The notes beneath the pieces were generated by a model. It saw nothing but the letters and a program-made list of their open reading frames with translations. It had not been told where the DNA came from and searched no databases. A stretch of DNA of 64,000 nucleotides, taken from contig OZ024931.1 in assembly GCA_964017235.1 (NCBI GenBank), positions 141,114,033 to 141,178,032 on the forward strand, written 5' to 3'. The translations under genes were made by a program, and so were the position numbers. The DNA comes from Sabellastarte sp. h YS-2021 (lineage: Eukaryota; Annelida; Polychaeta; Sabellida; Sabellidae). This document shows, piece by piece, positions 31,597-41,903 of the stretch. Within the stretch, counting starts at the first letter, position 1. Every line of letters starts with the position of its first letter.

Positions 31597-32014
31597 GTTG
31601 GTATTGATATTCTCATCATCCCGATATATTGTTTGTTCTGAGTTATCTTCTGATTTTTAGTGTAAATTAAGTGCCATAAAAATTGTTTAGAAATAGAGTA
31701 TCATTATGATCGACAGATAGGACTATATCTTTCTATGAGACATGAGACGACAGTGTCAGTATTCATTGCCATTTTAACTGAAGTACATTTACTACAATAA
31801 GAAAAACATTTTATAGCTGGCAACTTGAATGTAAGCAGATATAATAGTGGGAATACTTAAAATATTACAGACAATAAGTCAGATTTAATTATTTATGTAT
31901 TTCTTGTTCAATGTAATGCTGTGTAGATTTGCATTGGTTATTTTATGACAAATATTAAGAATGGAGGAAACAGAGGGCTTATTCAGTGAGTTATTCAACA
32001 AATAACTGATGCAT

Positions 32015-32240
32015 GCTTGGCAGTGTAGTGGCTATTGGCTAACATACTTATCTCCCACCTCTGAGGTTATGCATGCAATTCTCGGACCAGACCTCAAATG
32101 GAAGAACTAGGACTTCTTTACCAATGCCTGACAGTTTCAAGTGTTGAATCTGGACCACCTAGTATATACTTGTTACCTCTGTATTTAAAAGTACCAGTAC
32201 CTTTCATTATATAACATATGTAATGTTTTGAAAGCAACAT
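32015..32240 (+). mobile_element. Degraded tRNA-derived SINE
   Basis: The order gcagtgtagtggctattggc, then cccacctctgaggttatgc, then a ttgaaagcaacat end parallels the SINE at 29085-29320, with many substitutions. A phrase near 32270-32350 repeats its middle part (tagaatctagaccc), indicating a partial second copy. Confidence 0.6.
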
Positions 32241-32689
32241 TATGCTCATATCAAACACTGAGGGTACATCTGGCAGTTTACAGTGTAGAATCTAGACCCA
32301 ACTAGTATATGCTCGAGTCCTCTGTCCTTAAAAGTACCTCTCATAATTTGACACATATTGATAGCTTGTTCCATGCAATGTTAATAACTTGGATATTAAC
32401 TTTGTAAGAAAAATATCACTTTAATGTTAATTGGACTTCTATAGTGCTTAATCTGCCTGTAATTAAGTGGACACTAAGGTGCAATGGCACAAGGACAACC
32501 AATTTTCAATACTCTGGGAGGGAAAAAATGGTCAAGTGCCTTCAAGGATGACTGGCAGATATTGTAAACAAAGGTGTGTATGTCTTACATAGAGGCTGCT
32601 GGTTCTTTTCACTCTGTCATAATAAACAAGGCCGAAAGGGGTTTTGGTCTACTAGTGTGAGTGCAAAGCCATCAGAGACATGAGTAGTG

Positions 32690-32782
32690 CCCTACAGGGG
32701 TCACCCATCCTAATACTAACATAGCCCATTGCCGCTTAACTTCAGTGAACAGACAGATACTCATCACACTACAGTAGGGCAC
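32690..32782 (-). pseudogene. 5S rRNA-derived sequence
   Basis: On the minus strand the sequence runs AGTTAAGCGGCAATGGGC, then TTAGTATTAGGATGGGTGAC, which parallel the internal A box and C box of 5S rRNA (AAGCTAAGC...GGGC and TTAGTACTTGGATGGG). Several mismatches and a lost terminal stem show it is not a functional 5S gene. It may be a 5S-headed SINE, because a poly(A)-like run lies nearby. Confidence 0.7.
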
Positions 32783-34059
32783 AATTCATGAAAGTCCGGA
32801 GACAAAAGAAAAAAAAAATTACAGAAAAAAAAGAGAAAAATAGTGATCTCGCTAGAGCTCGCACTTAAAAAAAAAACCTGAAACAACACAAGTAACATTT
32901 ACAAAGACTGTCACTAAATAAATTCCTACATTCAAAAATAGTTGATATTACAACATATCATTTTACTACTACCTGAGAAATGATCATTTAGTCAAATAAT
33001 ACAAAACAGATAAGTGTACTGCTAAGTATTAATTCTACAATAAGACAAATCTAATTTACAAGAACATTTACCACATACTGCTTATATGAAATATAACACA
33101 AATAATTTACAATGTAACATTTACCGTATTTAAAATTTAGTGGTTCAAACCCTACACCCAAAACTCTACAGACCACACTCTCCTGAATAAGTCCATCCCC
33201 AGTGCCTACAGCAGTTATTAAATGAAACATTTAACTTCCTGCACAACACTTGTTAATAGCAATACAGCAACACTGTCAATCAGATAATACTACAAGTGAA
33301 ATTAACCCTGCTATCATCCACCATTAAGTATTTAAGCTTTATAACTGAAAATAATTAATTCTCATGAAACACCACTAAACATAATATCACAAACATATTG
33401 CACAGAGTTGACCACCAAAATTACACAAATTCATGTCTACACAACATCTATATTCAAAATATTCAATTGAGACTGAAAAATCATATAAAATATAAACTTA
33501 CCCCAACCAAAAAAAGTAATCCAAATCTCCTCTAACACTTGTTTCCACAAACACCCAAAGCACAAATCCCCCTTAACTCCAAAAACTTGAAAATACCTTT
33601 TTATAAATACTTTGTTCAGTGTTGATTGTAAAATAAAAGTATCACAAAGTACCTGCACATGACATTTATTAAGTGCACAAATAGCCTAGACTGAGTTATT
33701 CTAGTCCCCAAAGTGAAATAACACTATGAATAATCTAAACTTTGCAAGGCTTATAACAAATAATAGGCTTGGTGACAAATGGTGACAGCATTAGAAACAT
33801 TACAAATCCAATAAATTATGTTGCACATGCCTTGGTGTTGAGGTAGGATTTAAGCTTCTTTCTTAGAGAGAATAAAGGGGGATGCAGTATATAGTACTGG
33901 AAAGATGAAACTGCTGTTTTCCATTGAAATAAATTATAAAAAACTTGAAGAATATATTAGTTTTTTACATCTTTTTTGAGAACTTTCACTGACCGTTTAA
34001 ACTTCACTGCCATATTTGTTTATAAGATACAAAGTAGTTTAGAATATTTCTGTAGGAAG

Positions 34060-34350
34060 CTCTCATTGCCATTTGAGCTTCGTGTTGGAAAGTTGGTAGT
34101 TACTTGCCAATGCGACCAACTAGTATGCACTGGTTCCTCCACTTGTAAACTACCCATCACAATATGACCCTGGCTATTGAACGCGACATAAAACAAAAAT
34201 TAAATCTAAATCTCATGCTTGATATTGCAGTATCATTCAATATGGATTTATTTATTTATTTGTTGTTTTACGTCGCGTTCAACAGCCAGGGTCATATTAT
34301 GACGGGTAGTTTACAGGTGGATGAAACCAGTGCATACTGCACTGTAAACC
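34060..34350. repeat. Inverted pair of SINE 3' ends
   Basis: The plus-strand piece (about 34060-34195) ends tgaccctggctattgaacgc then gacataaaac. The minus-strand piece (about 34250-34350) starts gttttacgtcgcgttcaaca then gccagggtca. They are about 60 bases apart and could form a long intronic RNA hairpin upstream of exon 3. Confidence 0.75.
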
Positions 34351-34891
34351 ATCTTTTTATTGAAGCAAGGAAACCATTTGTATCTTGAACATTTAGTAAC
34401 TTTTTACTTTTTACAATTTCCAGCCCTAGTTTCCCCTATTGAAACTCAACAGAAATAATTATGTAGGTTGGGCCTCAATAAGTGAAGAAGTCATACATTT
34501 TTTGTTTAAAAGAATAAGTCTGAGTTTTCTAAGTTCCCATGTTCATTGTATTTTGTTGACTGTGGCTTTCTGGTTTAACATATTATTCCAAAAGTAATGA
34601 ATAGATCGTCATGATTTTTTCTGTAGATACAGCCTGGTCAAGGGAAGATGGGAGTGCATTTCTGGAGAGATTAAAATCATATTCCAGAAACAAAAATTTC
34701 CAGAATTTTTTAAAATTTAGACTTGTTGAGGTCTCCACACTACGAGTGATTTATACTTTATAGTCAGTATAAATTTTATTTTTTGTATTTGAGTGATTAG
34801 CAGTAAAGCAATATTAGTGTTTGATATCATATTCGATATAACATTTCTACTCTTACACTAGATATTTGTGAAGTACTTCCTGTTTTGATAG

Positions 34892-35019
34892 CGGGGGCAG
34901 ACATTAAGGAAATGCAAGATAAGAAATTTCCAGACGTGTACACAGAGAAGTTTCTGTGTGGCTGGGATAGTGTGAAGAACACGAGGAAACCTGTGATTGC
35001 TGCTGTCAATGGTTTTGCA
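34892..35019 (+). CDS. ECHS1: ECHS1, exon 3
   Basis: Encodes GADIKEMQDKKFPDVYTEKF and KPVIAAVNGFA, the oxyanion-hole loop and the helix that follows. The acceptor is gatag at 34891, and the donor is gtaagc at 35020 in phase 0. Confidence 0.95.
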
Positions 35020-35363
35020 GTAAGCCTCTTTTGTAATCATGGTTTGCACAAAATGCAAGTGAAAGTTATACTACTTTTTGCCATAACTTGCCACAAGTTG
35101 ATCTCGGACTCTTTACTAAGTGTTCTCTTGAAAAGGGAATGCTTATTTGGATTCTCCCCTGTTTACTCTATATTATTGTCTTGTTTGAATATTTTCACAA
35201 ATTTTTTCTAGTAGTCATCTATAGAAGTTGGAAAAAGTTTGATAGGTAGTAAGTTATGAACTTGACCTTTGGCCTTTCTGTGTTAAATGTTAGAAAGGAA
35301 TAACTATTTTTCTTGTATTTCCTGGCTCACCAGATTTCCTCAAAGGTGCCTGTTGTGCAAATA

Positions 35364-35528
35364 CAGTAAAAGCTCTATTATCCAACCCTCTTGGGGGAGT
35401 AACCATTATGTTGGATAACAAAAAGGTCAGACAAAAGAAAAGCTAAAATAACAGGTTTAACAGGAGCTGGGAGAGTGGGTTTGAGGTCGGATAATTGAAA
35501 ATTCAGATAATAGAAGTTTTTTGTACTG
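35364..35528. mobile_element. pogo/Tigger-like MITE in intron 3
   Basis: A 165-bp non-coding element with inverted ends: CAGTAAAAGCTCTATTATCC at the left, and a right end that reads CAGTACAAAAAACTTCTATT when reversed. TA dinucleotides precede the left end. End sequences of this type (CAGT...CTCTATTATCC) are typical of Tc1/mariner-pogo MITEs. Confidence 0.75.
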
Positions 35529-35657
35529 GGATTAATAGATATGAAAATTGGATGTATAGTCCTCATGTTAAAGGCTACCTTAAAATGAGCCACATCAGGC
35601 AGGGTGTGCTTTATATACAGGCAGAAGAGACAGTGAGAATGTCTAAGCTCTCCCTAG

Positions 35658-35861
<204 letters not shown>

Positions 35862-36587
35862 TAGCAAAATGTTACACATTTCATCTACAAAAATATTGCA
35901 CACTATTTTTTAAAATTCTATCAAGATATTAACTTTTTGGTTCAGCAAATTCTTTGAAAAGTGCATTACTGTTGATTTGTGGGTACATTATTTATCAATA
36001 TTGTCAATATTTATTGTTTTGGGACAGGGTTGCCTATAGCGAAGTCTAAAGACCTATATCAGTATCGCTATTTCAAGTAAAACTGTGAACTTACATTGTA
36101 AATATTTGAAATAAAGCCAAAATCGGAAAAATCTTACTTTTATCTCGCATTTTTATAGTTGTCAATGCATTTTTTATCGTAACAGCCATGTATTGACAAA
36201 TTTCACTTCCTGTTAGCGGTTGGGTTGAACTATTCGGTAGGCAATATCACCCCCTCCGCGAGTTTCAGAGATTAAGCACATGGATACCTGATACCCCTTG
36301 ATATTGGCCGATATTGAAATAATTTTATGTTCAATATCGATACCTACACAAGCAAAAGATTTATCCACTACTGTTGATATTTATATGCAGTTCATGTATC
36401 ATATATACATTTTGTCTGGGTTGGTCCAAATTAAGCTTGCTCGATTTTTTATTAAATTTTCACTTTCGGGAACAAAATAGTCTTGCTCAGAGCCTACTCT
36501 ATCAATGTAAATTAAGTGCTATAAAAATTGTTTTGAACTAGATCAGTACTAATAGCAGATGTAACAGTACATTTTACTTGCTTTCAG

Positions 36588-36692
36588 GTGCGGGTGGCAC
36601 TCAGAGACTGACTAAAGCTATCGGCAAGTCAAAGACCATGGAGATGGTTCTCACTGGCGACAGGATATCAGCACAGGAAGCAGAGAAAGCGG
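36588..36692 (+). CDS. ECHS1: ECHS1, exon 5
   Basis: Encodes (G)[19 protein letters not shown] then [15 protein letters not shown]. Acceptor ctttcag at 36587, donor gtatgg at 36693, phase 1 on both sides. It is followed by a 7.4-kb intron that contains a tyrosine-recombinase retrotransposon. Confidence 0.96.
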
Positions 36693-37023
36693 GTATGGGA
36701 GAATGTGTATGTAATAGCAGTCAGATTCAGTTGTAGGGGAATGGTGGTCGCTAGTTTGGAAACCAGCCTGTATGTACTAGTTATAACCTGAAAATAGAAT
36801 AATATTAAACATATTAAATGGTGGGGTGATGGGTGAGTTAATTATACAGCCAGACATTTTCCCGCGAAAATGGGGTTCAAAAGTACATAAACTCCCGCCA
36901 TTTCTGCTTTATAAAGGTGTATACTGGCTGGCATCATTAGTTGTGGGGTTGAATGCCGAGGAAAGTCACCTAATTGCTGGACATTGAACTGCCGTAGTTA
37001 ATGCTAAATCTTAAGTTCTACAC

Positions 37024-38064
37024 GTGGCAGAGTCAATTCCCAGCCATTTTGTGACGATGGCTTCAAAAAATAAGAAAAATGCTAGCAAGAAAAATGCAAG
37101 TAAAAGTGTTGAAAATGAAAATGGCAGTTTCAGTATACATGAACAAAATCAAAGTACAGATATGACAGTAAATAAAAAGTTGGATCTTCTGTTGGAAGTT
37201 GTGAAAGGACTTGATACGAAAATTCAAGAACAAGATGTACGAATCCAAAAACAAGAAGAAAGAGTCAGCCTACGTGATGTATCAGCACTACCATCTGCGC
37301 AGAGTTCACCGAAGCAAAGCAAGGATTTACAGCCAGACAAGCTCCCGTCATTCCACGAACTGAAGGGAGACTCGAGAATCCAAGCTGAGGTAGATAAGCG
37401 ACTTCAAGCTTATCAGAACGCATCCAGAGCAGAGTTTTCGGGTAAGTCAAGTACTGTAATCAAATCAGGTCGTTTCAGAGCAGGGGTAGCAAAAATCAAA
37501 AACCCAATTAGTTGGCCACAGGATTACTGTGCAGTAAATGTAGGAAATAAACAACCAACGTATGACGAAATGAGTCTGGAGCAATGGGTTCAGGGCATGA
37601 TTTTTTGTATTTTAGAACAAAATGATGAAAAGAGTAAAGAAAATATGCTCATGTACTTTGCATTACTAATGCAAGATGCTATTGAATTATCAGCAAGTAC
37701 AGCTCGCAGGGCTCACGCAGCTGTACTACAGGAGATGGAGAGAGGGAAACTAACCTGGTTAGAACCAGATTTAGTGGAAAAAGTGAAAGTTAGAAATACA
37801 CAAAGAATTTTTCAAAATCACAAAGTTGCTCCAGGCCCATCCTTTCAAACACAATGTTGTTTACATTTTAATAAAGGTCAGTGTAAATACGACAATGAAC
37901 ATATGGCAAATGGAACCCTGTATCAGCACTACTGTTCCTTCTGTATGAAGGAAACTCAGAAAAAATATGACCATCCATTGACAAAATGTTTAAGGGTGAA
38001 AAATAGTCAAAGTCAGTCAAAAAATGACAATGTGAAAGGAAAGCAAACCGAACAGCGAGTTTAA
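37024..38064 (+). CDS. Ngaro-like gag protein
   Basis: A 346-residue frame. The N-terminus is basic (ASKNKKNASKKNASK). A coiled-coil-like segment with LDLLLEVVKGLDTKIQEQDV and RIQKQEERV is at about residues 50-85. The C-terminal part has CCLHFNKGQC and HYCSFCMKETQKKYDHPLTK followed by C, a cysteine/histidine pattern typical of gag in DIRS/Ngaro elements. The ATG at 37024 is the first in frame, although the one at 37057 is also possible. It is expected to package element RNA. Confidence 0.8.
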   Translation: MAESIPSHFVTMASKNKKNASKKNASKSVENENGSFSIHEQNQSTDMTVNKKLDLLLEVVKGLDTKIQEQDVRIQKQEERVSLRDVSALPSAQSSPKQSKDLQPDKLPSFHELKGDSRIQAEVDKRLQAYQNASRAEFSGKSSTVIKSGRFRAGVAKIKNPISWPQDYCAVNVGNKQPTYDEMSLEQWVQGMIFCILEQNDEKSKENMLMYFALLMQDAIELSASTARRAHAAVLQEMERGKLTWLEPDLVEKVKVRNTQRIFQNHKVAPGPSFQTQCCLHFNKGQCKYDNEHMANGTLYQHYCSFCMKETQKKYDHPLTKCLRVKNSQSQSKNDNVKGKQTEQRV

Positions 38065-38239
38065 AACTGTTTACCAACGGTCTAAAAATTGCTATATTAG
38101 TCTATACAGAAATAATAGAGGATATAGTAGTATAAACGACATAGGTAAAAATATTAATAATAGTAAAAATTCACATTGCAGTGATTTAATTGATATAAAT
38201 GTATATAAATATGATACAGACGAGGCCCGTCTTGGCTCA

Positions 38240-40846
38240 ATGGATATACAACCTTGTGTTACAGCAAATACTTGCTTTCCAAGTTCTATCAACAGCTTTA
38301 TAATACAAGAGGTTGATAGATATGAGAATTATAGTATGAGTGAAAGTATGGTGATATTAAATAATGAGAAAGTTACTGGAAAATACCAGTACACGTTAGG
38401 CAGTAATAATAATCAGTCACAAGAAAAAATAAATAATCATGAGATACAGGCAGAAAAATCTATCAGTGATAATCAGTGATAATCGATACACAGAAAGATT
38501 TGAGATTAATCTGAATGATAACAACATGAAGTTCACATTTGGTCATACTAACACTTCCTTAAATTGTACTACTGTACACTTCGTACAAAAGTGCCAGGTG
38601 AGTACTAGAAAGAACACCATACGTGGTCTAGATCGTGCATCATGGGAAACTAATATGAGATCTAATGGTGAACTAATAGATAGAGATGATAATATAAAGT
38701 ATATATACGAATTTATCACAGATAATACAGAAAATGACAGTTCCATATTACTAAAGGTTACTAATATTACTTCATCATGCAGTGCTTGGTATACAAAGCA
38801 GGCTGATAATGAAAGTAAAACCAATAGTGACAGTAGTGATAGTTATTGGAACTTAAATGACATGAATAACATATTACAGGCATACTGTGACCTTGGCATT
38901 CGGCCTCACAACTATAATAATCATGATTTTAGCATAAGTTGTACTTATATAGATACTATAGATAATAGTGATACATTTAATCGTGGTTTTAGTCAAGTAC
39001 ATAGTATACAAACATGTATATCCAGTAACCATAACATGGAGTATAATAATATTAATAATAGTGATGTAACAAGAGATAAACATTCAGCCTTGGTTTCCTC
39101 TGGCTTGGAAGTTATAACCAGGGAGTATGGGTTCTTGCCTGACTGCGTTCCCAAATTCGAGATACGGCCAATAGCTGCGGAAATGACACTGAGTAATGAC
39201 GTTGAGTGGTTAAACCGAATGCATGCAGCAGTGAAAAAATATAATTGTTCAAATTACAAAGGTGCAAGAATACCAGTAACCTCAGGTTTAAATATTCCTA
39301 TGTGGAGATATATATTAAAGGATTATGATTTGCCTATTATAGGTGACTATTTACAGTTTGGTTTTCCAATTGATATTGATTCCAAGAATTTTCAATATAA
39401 CACCCACATAGTTAATCATAAATCAGCATTGCAAAGGAAATATGGCGTTTGCAAATATTTTGCCACAGAGGTTAACAAAAAAGCTATGTTAGGTCCATTT
39501 GAGGAAAAACCTTTTGAAAAAATCCATTATTCCCCATTAATGGCTAGGGACAAACCTGATGGAGGGGTCCGAGTTATTGTGGACTTGTCCTGGCCATTAT
39601 TTAGTAGTGTAAATAGTGGGATACCTGATAATATGTTTGTATGCCATTTAGTTTAAAATATCCCACTATAGATATGGTGATAGAAAAAATACAAGACATT
39701 GGTCCTGATGCCCTCTTATATAAGGTGGATCTGGAACGTGCCTTTAGAAATTTAAGGATTGATCCTCTAGCATACCCTTTGTGCTGTTTACAGTGGAATG
39801 ACGTCACATACGTTGACGTCAGCGTAGCTTTTGGCCTAAAGATCGGGGCGGCGGCTTGTCAAATGTGTACGGACGTAATTACGTTCAAATTACGCCAACA
39901 AGGTGCTTGGGTAATAAATTACTTGGACGATTACATTGGGGTTGGAAATAAGCATAAAGCTAACTCTCAATTTCAGTCTTTGTTGAATATCCTACAGCAA
40001 GTAGGTTTGCCAGTCAATCAACAGAAGGTAGAACCTCCTAGTTCAGTTATTGTATGTTTGGGCATTCAAATTAATGCCAAAACAGGAGTAATTTCTATAC
40101 CTGACAAAAAATTACAAGAAATTCAAGAAATATGTAAAGTATGGGCTAGTAAAAAATTTGCTACAAAAAGACAATTGCAACAATTAGTGGGCAAGCTATT
40201 GTATATACATAGGTGTATACGCCCGGCCCGTTTATTTGTTAATCGAATTCTCACCACATTACGAAATGCACCTGCCATGGGCAATTTCAGATTACCGGGT
40301 CTAATTTATAAAGACATCGCTTGGTTTAACAAATTTTTACAAAAATTCAATGGAGTAGTAAAAATTCATACAAAAAATACACCCCATTATAATGTGTTTG
40401 TGGATGCACCCTTACAGCAGGTTGGGGGAATTTGGAACAAGAAAGTATACTCATGCAATATTCCTGATAGAATAAAAGAATTAGTGTCCATTGCCCAATT
40501 AGAAGCTGCCAATATTATGTTAGCCGGTAGGTTATGGGCTGATCAATGGAAAAACAAAAAAGTAACAATATGGTGTGATAATTTGGCAGTAGTGCATGCA
40601 TTCCAAGCCCAAAAAATTAAAGATCATTGGTTAATGGCATGTTGTTGAACTATGTGGTATATTTCAGCTTCATATAACATAGAATTTAAAATTCAACATA
40701 TTTATGGAGTGGGCAATGTTAATGCAGACATATTATCAAGATGGCACACCTACAAATACAGTAATAAAGTAGAAGTGCAAAATCTAAAAAAATGTAATTG
40801 GTGTGAAGTAAATAACGAAATGTTGTGGCCAGACTTTGAAATTTAA
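38240..40846 (+). pseudogene. Ngaro-like RT-RNase H polyprotein, broken by three small lesions
   Basis: N-terminal part in 38240-38479, continued at 38439-39656, RT core in 39641-40648 and the RNase H end in 40652-40846. RT motifs: MARDKPDGGVRVIVDLSWP, YKVDLERAFRNLRIDP, AFGLKIGAAACQ and the active site NYLDDYIG. RNase H ends with SYNIEFKIQHIYGVGNVNAD. Lesions: a 10-base tandem duplication at 38462-38481; a one-base-type frame change between about 39600 and 39650; and a TGA at 40646 that fits decay of a CGA codon. Each is simple, so the copy is fairly young. The N-terminal region is unusually rich in N, S and D and has no recognised domain. Confidence 0.85.
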
Positions 40847-40862
40847 AACCTGATAACAGTAC

Positions 40863-41903
40863 TTGACAAGTAATACCTCCTTTCGAGGGTATATTACCTT
40901 CAATACCTGCCGCGTTCATTTTGTATTCGTAGGTAACCCGAAGCTGAAGAAGTTACAAGAGCAAGCCAACGACAGAATGCGCACAGCTATGCGACCAAGG
41001 ACAGGTGCATCATACCTAGCTGCCTTCAGACAGTTCATAGCATTTTTGGTGGTAATGGGACTGGACATTCCATATCGAGAATCAGTAATTATAGTATATT
41101 TAGAGTTTCTGATTCAGCAAGGGTTACGAAGTTGTACCATTCGAAACCACATTTCTGTAATTAGACATTATTTTTCTGTGTTTAATTGGCCAACAGTGGC
41201 CTTATGTGGAAGAAAGGTGGCCTTACTCATAAAATCAGTAGAAGTTAATGCAAGAATGTCAATCAGAGTTAAAGGAATTATTACAGTTAAATTACTGGAA
41301 AAATTGATTACACAAACTTTGAAATATGAGAATGGATATGTTTTTGCTGCTTTATTTCTCACAGCCTTCTTTGGCTTTTTCAGATTGTCCACTTTATTGC
41401 CAAATAAAGTTTCAGAGTTTGACAAAACTAGATTTCCAATCCAGAATGATGTGATTTGGGGAACTCCTGGAGTACATATAATTATCACATGTTCCAAAAC
41501 TATGCAGGCGTCAAATCAGGCAAAAGTAGTCCAATTGCCAGCCCTAATGGGCAAGCAAATTTGTCCTGTCCAAGCGCTTCACAAGTTATTGGCCCAATCT
41601 CCAACACATAAAAATTTGCCCCTGTTTCAAATACATACAAAACGAGGTTGGTTTCCATTAGTGGCTCCTAAAGCGCGTTCTTTTCTGCGATTGGTAATTA
41701 TATCCCTTGGTCTTAATCCTTCTAGTTATACTTTCCACGCATTCAGACGTAGTGGTGCATCATTGGCATTTGATAGCAATGTGGAATTGTCAAAAATAAA
41801 GCAGCATGGCAACTGGAAATCAGAGGCAATTTGGACCTATCTAAACTCCACTCCTACAGCCGCTAGCATAATTCCATCCACCTTCAAACAACTTCTAACA
41901 TAA
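40863..41903 (+). CDS. Ngaro-like tyrosine recombinase
   Basis: An intact frame of 346 codons that replaces the usual DDE integrase. The N-terminal SAM-like region (about 30-120) includes YLAAFRQFIAFLVVMGLDIP. Catalytic residues: Arg174 in LTAFFGFFRLSTL, His292 and Arg295 in FHAFRRSG, His315 in KQHGNW and Tyr326 in IWTYL, i.e. the full R-H-R-H-Y set. It would join a circular DNA intermediate to the target by site-specific recombination. The start codon is not certain, because residues before about 25 are not conserved-looking; the true start may be an internal Met. Confidence 0.88.
   Translation: MTSNTSFRGYITFNTCRVHFVFVGNPKLKKLQEQANDRMRTAMRPRTGASYLAAFRQFIAFLVVMGLDIPYRESVIIVYLEFLIQQGLRSCTIRNHISVIRHYFSVFNWPTVALCGRKVALLIKSVEVNARMSIRVKGIITVKLLEKLITQTLKYENGYVFAALFLTAFFGFFRLSTLLPNKVSEFDKTRFPIQNDVIWGTPGVHIIITCSKTMQASNQAKVVQLPALMGKQICPVQALHKLLAQSPTHKNLPLFQIHTKRGWFPLVAPKARSFLRLVIISLGLNPSSYTFHAFRRSGASLAFDSNVELSKIKQHGNWKSEAIWTYLNSTPTAASIIPSTFKQLLT

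Larger units (their letters stand above)
31597..34891 (+). other. ECHS1 intron 2 with SINE and 5S-derived repeats
   Basis: A 3.3-kb intron. It holds a degraded SINE (about 32015-32240), a 5S-rRNA-like sequence (32690-32782) followed by an A-rich run, a long AT-rich stretch without features (32900-34050), and a pair of SINE pieces in opposite orientation (34060-34350). Confidence 0.8.

Noticed and set aside
39600-39660. Programmed -1 frameshift between the two RT frames of the Ngaro-like element
   Set aside because: The only slippery-looking run (TTTAAAA) is read in the wrong frame for a shift from the upstream ORF. A simple indel is more likely, given two other lesions nearby.
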